Of a DNA stretch of 10,353 nucleotides, positions 1 through 4,790 are shown piece after piece. Below the pieces are notes generated by a model. It worked only from the letters and a program-made list of their open reading frames with translations. It was not told the origin of the DNA and made no database searches. A program made the translations under genes and the position numbers. Origin of the DNA: SZUA-442 sp035461905 (GTDB taxonomy: Bacteria > Actinomycetota > Acidimicrobiia > Spongiisociales > UBA5794); the NCBI GenBank assembly GCA_035461905.1, contig DATHUV010000159.1, forward strand, positions 1 to 10,353, read 5' to 3'. Every line of letters starts with the position of its first letter. Position 1 is the first letter of the stretch.

Positions 1-1
1 T

Positions 2-37
2 AGTGGCGGCACCTGGCGTTGGGTGCTGCACGCCACT
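2..37 (-). terminator. Hairpin past the end of the leftward operon (candidate terminator)
   Basis: Arms 2-8 (AGTGGCG) and 31-37 (CGCCACT) are perfect complements. Inside them 9-13 (GCACC) pairs with 22-26 (GGTGC), leaving an 8-base loop and a 4-base bulge (27-30). That makes 12 base pairs, mostly G-C. It lies 25 bases beyond the stop of the leftward gene ending at 63, the right place for a transcription terminator of that operon. A U-tract on the minus-strand transcript would fall left of base 1, so it cannot be seen. The hairpin could equally stop transcription entering from the left, or be part of a structured element cut by the window edge. Nothing else was recognised in bases 1-62. Confidence 0.4.
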
Positions 38-62
38 GCATCGACGATGGCCTCGAAGCTCC

Positions 63-857
63 TCAGTCGACCCGACGCCACTCCTGACCTTCCTCGAAAG
101 GTGGGAGGAAGGCAGTGAACCGGTCTGGATGAACATCCCCGACACGAAAGGTCTCATGCTTGCGGACCTCGTAGCCAGCCATGTTGCCGAGCATCGGCCA
201 ATGGTCGAACGTCGCGTCCGTTTCGAGACGGGCACCCGCATTCGCACCGAATCCATCCCAGAGTGCCAGCACTTCGGAGTCCGACCACTCTCCGTTCGCC
301 GGCGCTCGGGGACGGCCCGCTTCAGTGTTCATCACACCAAAGTGGCCCGCAGTGACGACGTAGAGCCACGGCGCGTCGGGTTCACCACTGCGCCACGCTC
401 CCGCCAGCGGCGTCGTGCCCCTGGCACTCAACCTCCGCCACCGTTCGCGAACGATTCCATCAGGGGTGGATCTGTCACACACGCCATACTCACCATCGAC
501 GCTGAGCTCGAGCCACGTGGTGCCTCCCTCGAGGCGAGGGTCACTGGCCATCGTGATGGTGTGAGCGCCACGCCAACGGCTGCCGGCGTCCTCCCATGTC
601 GCTGGCCCAGCGGTAGCCGTGAAGTCCCTCAGCATCGCCACCTTCTCGTGCTCGGTTGGTGGCCACCCTTGCGGAGGCTGGCGGCGTCCGGTGGACCGAA
701 GCTCCATATACGTGCCACTTGTGAGGATGGAGAACCCGAGGGCCGGCCTCACTGCCGTGGTGGTGTCCCGAAACGAGACCACCTCCTCCTCGGTCGAGTC
801 GTAGAGAACCTGCCAGAACCCCTCCCAAGGGTTGGGAGCGTGTATCGGTTCAGACAT
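63..857 (-). CDS. Unrecognised protein with two tandem, possibly lipocalin-like halves
   Basis: This 264-residue protein has no signal peptide or membrane segment and is probably cytosolic. It appears to be an internal duplication. Residues about 11-144 and 151-264 share a pattern: a tryptophan near the start, a Ser/Ala-Gly-aromatic step followed by Gly-Arg (47-58 and 170-182), a Phe-x-Ala-x-Ala-Gly step (79-84 and 203-208), a strand-rich stretch, and closing W-R-R-L-S or W-R-R-V-D (140-144, 260-264). The alternating strands and repeat size suggest beta-barrel, lipocalin-like domains, but no family is recognised with confidence. The ATG at 857 was chosen because it overlaps the end of the upstream acetyltransferase gene by 8 bases (ATGTCTGA), typical of translational coupling; the in-frame extension to 1058 would lie inside that gene. 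The shared operon suggests a joint role with the acetyltransferase, perhaps binding a small hydrophobic ligand, but this is inference. Confidence 0.72.
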   Translation of the reverse strand: MSEPIHAPNPWEGFWQVLYDSTEEEVVSFRDTTTAVRPALGFSILTSGTYMELRSTGRRQPPQGWPPTEHEKVAMLRDFTATAGPATWEDAGSRWRGAHTITMASDPRLEGGTTWLELSVDGEYGVCDRSTPDGIVRERWRRLSARGTTPLAGAWRSGEPDAPWLYVVTAGHFGVMNTEAGRPRAPANGEWSDSEVLALWDGFGANAGARLETDATFDHWPMLGNMAGYEVRKHETFRVGDVHPDRFTAFLPPFEEGQEWRRVD

Positions 858-1440
858 CGCAGGAGACGATCGTCCGGCCCGAAGGCAGAGAGGCCAGCGC
901 GTGGAAACCCTCCCTTTCGAACATCGACAGTGTGCCGGTGGAGAAGCCCGGAGGGAGGTGTCCGTCACGTTTGGACGTGTCGATCGGGTACCCCTCGATG
1001 GCATGCGCTCGATGACGGCGGGCATGTTCGACGGCACTGTTGAGAAGACGTGATGCAATGCCCTGGCGACGCAACCTCGCGGGGACGAGGATGCAGTAGA
1101 TGGACCAAACGTCGGGGTCGTCGGGCTTGTACCAGGAGTGGCCTGTGACGAGACGACTGGCGAGCACGTGTGCGAGACGGGTCCGTGGCTCGACGCCGCA
1201 CCACCCCACCGGTTCGTCCCCGTTCAGCGCGACCAGGCCCCGAGGAGGATTGAGGGTGGCGATCTGGTCGCGTAGTACCTCATGCCGAGCGTCACGTGTG
1301 GTGTCCTGCCAAGCCCGATTCTCGAGGATGTGGAACTGACACCAGCAGTTGCGGGCCGATGCGTCCGTCATCAGCACAGCCTCGACGGACTCCCATCCAG
1401 CATCCGGGGCCGGGACAACTCGTATCTGATTGGTACTCAT
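850..1440 (-). CDS. GNAT family N-acetyltransferase
   Basis: A 196-residue protein with the GNAT fold, expected to transfer an acetyl group from acetyl-CoA to an amine; the substrate is unknown. The acetyl-CoA binding motif A is clear: a hydrophobic strand (about 111-119, V-W-S-I-Y-C-I-L-V) leads into R-R-Q-G-I-A (124-129) and the following helix (130-141). Beta-4 elements G-W-C-G-V-E-P-R lie at 79-86, and the late E-G-Y-P (149-152) and F-E-R-E-G-F (174-179) are typical of the C-terminal half. The length is normal for a single GNAT domain. The start at 1440 was preferred to an extension reaching 1593, which would run through the divergent promoter region and the regulator gene. A GAGG lies only 2 bases upstream of the ATG, so the ribosome site is poor. 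It is the first gene of a two-gene leftward operon. In its first 80 codons 57 end in G or C (71%), lower than the acyl-CoA dehydrogenase gene in this window. Confidence 0.88.
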   Translation of the reverse strand: MSTNQIRVVPAPDAGWESVEAVLMTDASARNCWCQFHILENRAWQDTTRDARHEVLRDQIATLNPPRGLVALNGDEPVGWCGVEPRTRLAHVLASRLVTGHSWYKPDDPDVWSIYCILVPARLRRQGIASRLLNSAVEHARRHRAHAIEGYPIDTSKRDGHLPPGFSTGTLSMFEREGFHALASLPSGRTIVSCDV

Positions 1441-1505
1441 GGCCTCAAGATACGAACAGATCACGACACCGCTACGACACTCTTTCCGATTATCTTCTTG
1501 GCGAC
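1441..1505. promoter_or_regulatory. Divergent promoter region with ACGACAC direct repeat
   Basis: These 65 bases separate the leftward acetyltransferase operon from the rightward regulator gene and must hold or adjoin both promoters. On the minus strand GATAAT (1494 to 1489) is a near-consensus -10 element. On the plus strand TATCTT (1491-1496) fits the TANNNT form and ends 9 bases before the GTG at 1506. No convincing -35 element was found for either. A perfect 7-base direct repeat ACGACAC occurs at 1463-1469 and 1474-1480, repeating every 11 bases (about one helical turn). That spacing suits a regulator contacting one DNA face, so autoregulation by the neighbouring helix-turn-helix protein is a reasonable guess. 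Confidence 0.42.
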
Positions 1506-1913
1506 GTGACACAGAGACTCGTCGGATCCAGCCGCTATCCGGGGATGGTCCAGCTCCACCAGGCGACACCCCTGGTGGAGCGACAGCACGCAATAATCGA
1601 GGAGCTCCGACTCGCCACTCCGAGATATGTGACCGCGCGCCAGCTGGCCGAACGCACCGGAACGACGATTCGAACGGTGCAACGGGACATCGCCCGTCTG
1701 ATCGATGCGCAGGTCCCGATAACCGTCAGGCGCGGACCCGGAGGCGGTTACCGCATCGATGCCAGGCGAGAGCTTCCACCGCTCACGCTCACCCCCGGAG
1801 AGGCATCGGCACTCATAGCATCGCTCGTCAGCCTCGGGCCCTACACCTCCGCCACCGCAGCAACCGTCCTCGGCAAACTCATCCACACCCTCGCGCCTCC
1901 GACGAACAGTTGA
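1506..1913 (+). CDS. DeoR/YafY-type helix-turn-helix regulator lacking the WYL domain
   Basis: A 135-residue DNA-binding protein. The winged helix-turn-helix spans about residues 24-84: E-R-Q-H-A-I-I-E-E-L, then V-T-A-R-Q-L-A-E-R-T-G (42-52), a recognition helix T-I-R-T-V-Q-R-D-I-A-R-L (54-65), and the family-typical wing G-P-G-G-G-Y-R-I (77-84). Then comes P-P-L-T-L-T-P-G-E-A (91-100), the linker that normally leads into the WYL ligand-sensing domain, followed by one or two helices and a stop. Full YafY-type regulators are usually well over 200 residues, so the sensing half is missing. No WYL remnant lies in any frame before the next gene at 1973. The GTG at 1506 is the upstream-most start that does not cross the divergent operon; an ATG at 1545 (122 residues) is an alternative. 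Neither has a clear Shine-Dalgarno site. The divergent arrangement suggests it controls the acetyltransferase operon and itself. Confidence 0.78.
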   Translation: MTQRLVGSSRYPGMVQLHQATPLVERQHAIIEELRLATPRYVTARQLAERTGTTIRTVQRDIARLIDAQVPITVRRGPGGGYRIDARRELPPLTLTPGEASALIASLVSLGPYTSATAATVLGKLIHTLAPPTNS

Positions 1914-1929
1914 GCCGACACGCCGACAC
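1914..1929 (+). repeat. Tandem 8-base repeat GCCGACAC x2
   Basis: Two perfect copies of GCCGACAC (1914-1921, 1922-1929) begin directly after the regulator's stop codon. Each contains CGACAC, also the core of the direct repeat in front of the regulator gene (1464-1469, 1475-1480). They could be operator half-sites for the regulator acting on the protease gene at 1973, or a chance repeat. CGACAC also occurs singly inside several genes of this GC-rich window. Confidence 0.35.
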
Positions 1930-1932
1930 GTA

Positions 1933-1962
1933 GCCAACGTCTTGGCCTGGCAGACCTAGGCT
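1933..1962 (+). promoter_or_regulatory. Small palindrome and possible -10 element before the CPBP protease gene
   Basis: GCCAA (1933-1937) and TTGGC (1942-1946) form a perfect inverted repeat around CGTC. With no T-tract after it, it is more like an operator than a terminator. TAGGCT (1957-1962) fits the TANNNT form of actinobacterial -10 elements and ends 10 bases before the ATG at 1973. That gene has no visible Shine-Dalgarno site, so an almost leaderless transcript is possible. No -35 element stands out. Confidence 0.28.
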
Positions 1963-1972
1963 CACGACCGGT

Positions 1973-2782
1973 ATGCCGAACGACCTCACCGCGACAGGTC
2001 GCCGTCGCGCCTGGTCCTGGCCCCTCGAGGACTGGGACCGCATGTGGCGGCCGTCCATGTGGCTGCGCAAGCCACCAGATCCGCACAGCGCGCACGTCTT
2101 CCACATCCTCGCCATCGTCGCACTGGCGTCATACGCGAACGTCATCTCGAACGAGGTTCTCGACGACGCATGGCACATACCGTTCAACCTCGGGATCCTG
2201 GGCGTCGCACTCCTCATCGCGCGGCGGGCGGGCACGACGTGGACGACCATGGGTCTGCGGCGTGACCGCCTCAAGCGCGGTGTGACCGTGGGGCTCGTCG
2301 TCATGGGCGCGATTGCAGCCGGAATCGTCGTCGCCATCGCCGTGCCCAGCACCCGCGAGCTGTTCCTCGACGACCGCGTGATCGACAACTCGATCGGCTG
2401 GGCACTGTTCCAGGCCCTCGTGAGGATCCCCCTCGCCACGGCCCTGTACGAGGAAGTGCTCTTCCGCGGCATCGTATTCGGGATGTTCGTGCGTAGATAC
2501 CCACCCCTCCTCGCCGCGGTGTGGACCTCCGTGCTGTTCGGCTTCTGGCACATCCTCCCCACCCTCGACACTCTCGAGACGAACCCCGCGGGAGACCTGT
2601 TCTCTGGAGCCGCGGGCCTCGTGATAGCGGTCGCAGGGGCCGTCGCGGGGACGATGCTCGCTGGCATCGGATTCCTCCTGGTCAGGTTGTACGCGAACAG
2701 CACCGTGGCCGCCGTCCTCGCCCACATCGGGACGAACAGCTTGGCGATGCTCGGTGCAGTCGTTGTCGTCCATGTCCTGTGA
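1973..2782 (+). CDS. CPBP family intramembrane metalloprotease (Rce1/CAAX-type)
   Basis: A 269-residue polytopic membrane protein of the CPBP/Abi family, whose members cleave peptides within or at the membrane with a metal-activated water. The three diagnostic motifs are present in order: E-E-V-L-F-R-G with the Glu pair E160-E161 and R165; F189-x-x-x-H193; and H251-x-x-x-N255. Membrane segments lie around residues 41-58, 70-84, 103-124, 142-160, 177-195, 213-237 and 243-267. The N-terminal 30 residues are Trp- and Arg-rich and cytosolic in character. The ATG at 1973 is the first start after the preceding gene and lacks a clear ribosome site. In other bacteria this family includes bacteriocin-immunity and peptide-maturation proteins as well as many of unknown role. 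Here it precedes a short ORF and an ABC exporter, so a peptide-related job is possible but unproven. Confidence 0.9.
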   Translation: MPNDLTATGRRRAWSWPLEDWDRMWRPSMWLRKPPDPHSAHVFHILAIVALASYANVISNEVLDDAWHIPFNLGILGVALLIARRAGTTWTTMGLRRDRLKRGVTVGLVVMGAIAAGIVVAIAVPSTRELFLDDRVIDNSIGWALFQALVRIPLATALYEEVLFRGIVFGMFVRRYPPLLAAVWTSVLFGFWHILPTLDTLETNPAGDLFSGAAGLVIAVAGAVAGTMLAGIGFLLVRLYANSTVAAVLAHIGTNSLAMLGAVVVVHVL

Positions 2783-2806
2783 CGGGATCGCGCCGCAGCG
2801 CATGGC

Positions 2807-2812
2807 TTGACA
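2807..2812 (+). promoter_or_regulatory. Perfect TTGACA -35-like hexamer in the protease-exporter gap
   Basis: TTGACA is the full sigma-70-type -35 consensus and stands in noncoding DNA 24 bases after the protease stop. At 17-18 bases' distance the -10 candidates are poor (GAGCAT 2830-2835, AGCATT 2831-2836). If used, it would give a leader of roughly 195 bases before the exporter start, containing the short ORF and hairpin described below. The match may be accidental. Confidence 0.3.
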
Positions 2813-2882
2813 ATCCGTCGCCCATTTGGGAGCATTGAGTTTCCTGGTCCTCGCGGGCCGGGTTCGCGACCAAGGAGCCACG

Positions 2883-2945
2883 ATGAGGCGGATGCAGACG
2901 CCAATCCCGTCATCCCAGGCTCTCGCGCGCGCCCGTTTCCGGTAG
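2883..2945 (+). CDS. 20-codon short ORF with strong ribosome site (candidate leader peptide)
   Basis: ATG at 2883 to TAG at 2943-2945 encodes 20 residues: an arginine-rich start (M-R-R-M), a middle containing P-I-P-S-S, and a basic end (A-R-A-R-F-R). A Shine-Dalgarno site AAGGAG (2872-2877) sits 5 bases before the ATG, among the best in the window. No other gene candidate in the 256-base gap (2783-3038) has comparable support. The stop codon lies in the 5' arm of a perfect hairpin (2940-2957), so ribosomes finishing the peptide would hold that hairpin open. This suits a translated leader controlling the exporter genes. A very small secreted or processed peptide is a second possibility. It has no Cys, Trp or other amino-acid run that would suggest classical attenuation. 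Whether it is translated is unknown. Confidence 0.35.
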   Translation: MRRMQTPIPSSQALARARFR

Positions 2946-2957
2946 AACCACCTACCG
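2940..2957 (+). promoter_or_regulatory. Perfect 6-bp hairpin over the short-ORF stop codon
   Basis: CGGTAG (2940-2945) and CTACCG (2952-2957) pair perfectly around a 6-base loop (AACCAC). The left arm consists of the last sense codon and the TAG stop of the 20-codon ORF. No T-run follows, so it is not an obvious intrinsic terminator. It lies 81 bases before the exporter start codon. A smaller CACC/GGTG hairpin follows within the leader. The rest of the gap up to the exporter ribosome site shows nothing else recognisable. Confidence 0.35.
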
Positions 2958-3026
2958 AACTCCCGCATCCGAGACCCACCACGCGGTGACGAGTCCCGTC
3001 GCACGCCCCCCGTGTCTCTGCCTTCC

Positions 3027-3032
3027 GAAGGA
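3027..3032 (+). promoter_or_regulatory. Ribosome binding site deciding the exporter start
   Basis: GAAGGA lies 6 bases before the ATG at 3039. It supports that ATG over the in-frame GTG at 3012, which has only C-rich sequence before it and would add nine residues not typical of the family. Confidence 0.75.
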
Positions 3033-3038
3033 CCAAGC

Positions 3039-4790
3039 ATGATCCCCGTTCGAGCCTATTTCCGCCTCTTCGCCTCCTATCTGGCGCCGTATCGACGCGA
3101 GTCGGTCGTGCTCGCCGCCGTCCTGTTCGGCACGATCGCCCTTCAGCTCCTGAACCCACAACTCATCCGGATCTTCATCGATGACGCCACGGCGGGTCGC
3201 CCGATCTCTGACCTGGTCCCCCTCGCCATCGGGTTCATGGTGATCGCACTGGTCCACCAGCTCATGCTGGTGCAGGCGACCTACCTCGCCGAGAAGATCG
3301 GTTGGTCGGCGACGAACCAGCTCCGCGCCGATCTGACGCATCATGTGCTGCACCTCGACATGGGGTTCCACAAGGGCACGAGTCCAGGCGAACTGATCGA
3401 GCGAATCGATGGGGACGTCACCGCCCTGTCGAATTTCTTCTCCTCGATGATGATCAAGGTGGTGGGGAACGGTTTGCTCCTTGTCGGCATCCTCGTCCTG
3501 TTGTGGTTCGAGTCGTGGATCGTCGGCGCGGCGATCACCGTGTTCACGGTTGCGATGTTCCTCGGCCTGTTCCGTCTCCACGGAGTGACCGTTCCGTGGC
3601 ACAAGGCGATCCGTGCCACGAGCGCGGAAATGTTCGGGTTCATCGGCGAGCAGGTCGACGGCACGGAGGACATCGAGGCAAATGGTGCGACGCAGTACAT
3701 GCTGTCGCGCTTCGACGCGATCCAACGCCGCTGGCTCCCCCAGGTGGTCCTCGGCTGGACGGGTTGGGCGATGATGTGGAGCGCATCCATGGCCCTGTAC
3801 TTCATGTCCCTGATGGTCGGGTTCGTGCTCGGGGCGTGGCTGTTCGGAATCGGGTCGCTCACCCTCGGATCCGTCTACCTCGTGTTCCAGTACATCGAGA
3901 TGGCCCATCGTCCGATCGAGGAGATCCGCGAGCAGCTCATCGACCTCCAGAAGGCCGGCGCGTCCATCGACCGGGTCGAGGAGCTCTTCGCGACCGAATC
4001 GCGGATATCGAGGCTCGGATCCTCAACGCTCCCAGCCGGACCGCTCTCCCTGTCGTTCGAGGGCGTCACCTTCAGCTACGACGACGAGGCAGGCGACGAG
4101 ACGGTGCTCGACGACGTTTCGTTCGATGTCGCCCCGGGCCGGGTGCTCGGCCTCCTCGGGCGCACGGGGAGTGGGAAGTCGACCATCGCAAGGCTCGTCA
4201 CGCGGTTGTACGAACCCCAGACGGGGCTCGTCAGCGTCGGGGGGGTACCGACATGGGACATCGACCTATCCGTGCTGCGGCGCCATGTGGCCATGGTCAC
4301 GCAGGACGTCCAGCTCTTCCGCGCGTCGGTTCGCGACAACCTCACGTTCTTCGATGACACGGTCTCGGATCAGCGACTGCTCGACGCCGTGCACCGACTC
4401 GAGCTCGACAGCTGGCTCGCCTCCCTCCCCGACGGACTCGACACGATGCTCGAATCCGGAAGCGCAGGGCTCTCGGCCGGACAGGCACAGCTGCTCGCGT
4501 TCACGCGCGTGTTCCTACGCGATCCGGGCATCGTGGTCCTGGACGAGGCGTCGTCGCGCCTCGACCCGGCTACGGAGGCCCTCATCGAGAAGGCGGTGGA
4601 CCATCTCCTCGAGAACCGCACGGCGATCCTGATCGCACACAGGCTCGCCACCGTGGCACGCGCCGACGACATTGTGATCCTCGAGGATGGCCGCGTCCTC
4701 GAGCAGGGGGCCCGACAGGCACTCGCGGACGATCCAGAGTCCACGTTCGCCCATCTGCTGGTCGCCGGCATGGAGGAGGTACTGACGTGA
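3039..4790 (+). CDS. Heterodimeric ABC exporter, catalytic half-transporter
   Basis: A 583-residue half-transporter: an exporter-type membrane domain (about 1-310) followed by an ATPase domain (about 338-575). Six membrane helices fall near residues 20-45, 58-82, 138-157, 160-180, 243-267 and 268-288. In the ATPase domain are the A-loop tyrosine Y347, Walker A G-R-T-G-S-G-K-S (374-381, K380), Q-loop Q422, signature L-S-A-G-Q (478-482), Walker B ending D502 with catalytic glutamate E503, D-loop S-S-R-L-D, and H-loop H534. The signature departs from LSGGQ while the catalytic residues are intact. In heterodimeric exporters this subunit supplies the Walker face of the active ATP site. The substrate is unknown; family members move drugs, lipids or peptides out of the cell. 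Its stop overlaps the next gene's GTG by four bases, so the two subunits are translationally coupled. Confidence 0.93.
   Translation: MIPVRAYFRLFASYLAPYRRESVVLAAVLFGTIALQLLNPQLIRIFIDDATAGRPISDLVPLAIGFMVIALVHQLMLVQATYLAEKIGWSATNQLRADLTHHVLHLDMGFHKGTSPGELIERIDGDVTALSNFFSSMMIKVVGNGLLLVGILVLLWFESWIVGAAITVFTVAMFLGLFRLHGVTVPWHKAIRATSAEMFGFIGEQVDGTEDIEANGATQYMLSRFDAIQRRWLPQVVLGWTGWAMMWSASMALYFMSLMVGFVLGAWLFGIGSLTLGSVYLVFQYIEMAHRPIEEIREQLIDLQKAGASIDRVEELFATESRISRLGSSTLPAGPLSLSFEGVTFSYDDEAGDETVLDDVSFDVAPGRVLGLLGRTGSGKSTIARLVTRLYEPQTGLVSVGGVPTWDIDLSVLRRHVAMVTQDVQLFRASVRDNLTFFDDTVSDQRLLDAVHRLELDSWLASLPDGLDTMLESGSAGLSAGQAQLLAFTRVFLRDPGIVVLDEASSRLDPATEALIEKAVDHLLENRTAILIAHRLATVARADDIVILEDGRVLEQGARQALADDPESTFAHLLVAGMEEVLT
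4772..4779 (+). promoter_or_regulatory. Ribosome binding site for the second exporter subunit
   Basis: GGAGGAGG lies inside the 3' end of the first subunit gene, 7 bases before the GTG at 4787. Together with the GTGA overlap it supports this start and near-stoichiometric synthesis of the two subunits. Confidence 0.75.

Noticed and set aside
3..1043. Long rightward open frame across the GNAT/duplicated-protein operon
   Set aside because: Its translation is low-complexity and Arg/Pro-rich with no recognisable motif. The minus strand encodes clear GNAT motifs over the same bases.
2790..2801. GCGC-CGCA-GCGC hairpin after the CPBP gene as a terminator
   Set aside because: Only four base pairs and no T-run follows. 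Such short dyads are expected by chance at this G+C content.
2807..2989. 60-codon TTG-start ORF in the protease-exporter gap
   Set aside because: No ribosome site precedes the TTG, and the translation is Pro/Arg-rich with no hydrophobic or family features. The 20-codon ORF in another frame has far better initiation signals.
3012..3038. GTG at 3012 as the start of the first exporter subunit
   Set aside because: C-rich upstream sequence and no Shine-Dalgarno. GAAGGA sits 6 bases before the ATG at 3039.
1879..3159. Long leftward open frames over the CPBP gene (also 2129-3040)
   Set aside because: The plus strand carries the complete CPBP motif set. The minus frames translate to Arg/Ser/Thr-rich sequence typical of shadow frames in GC-rich DNA.
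2952..3908. Leftward 318-codon open frame over the first exporter gene
   Set aside because: Asp/His/Glu/Arg-rich translation without domain features, antisense to an unmistakable ABC membrane domain.
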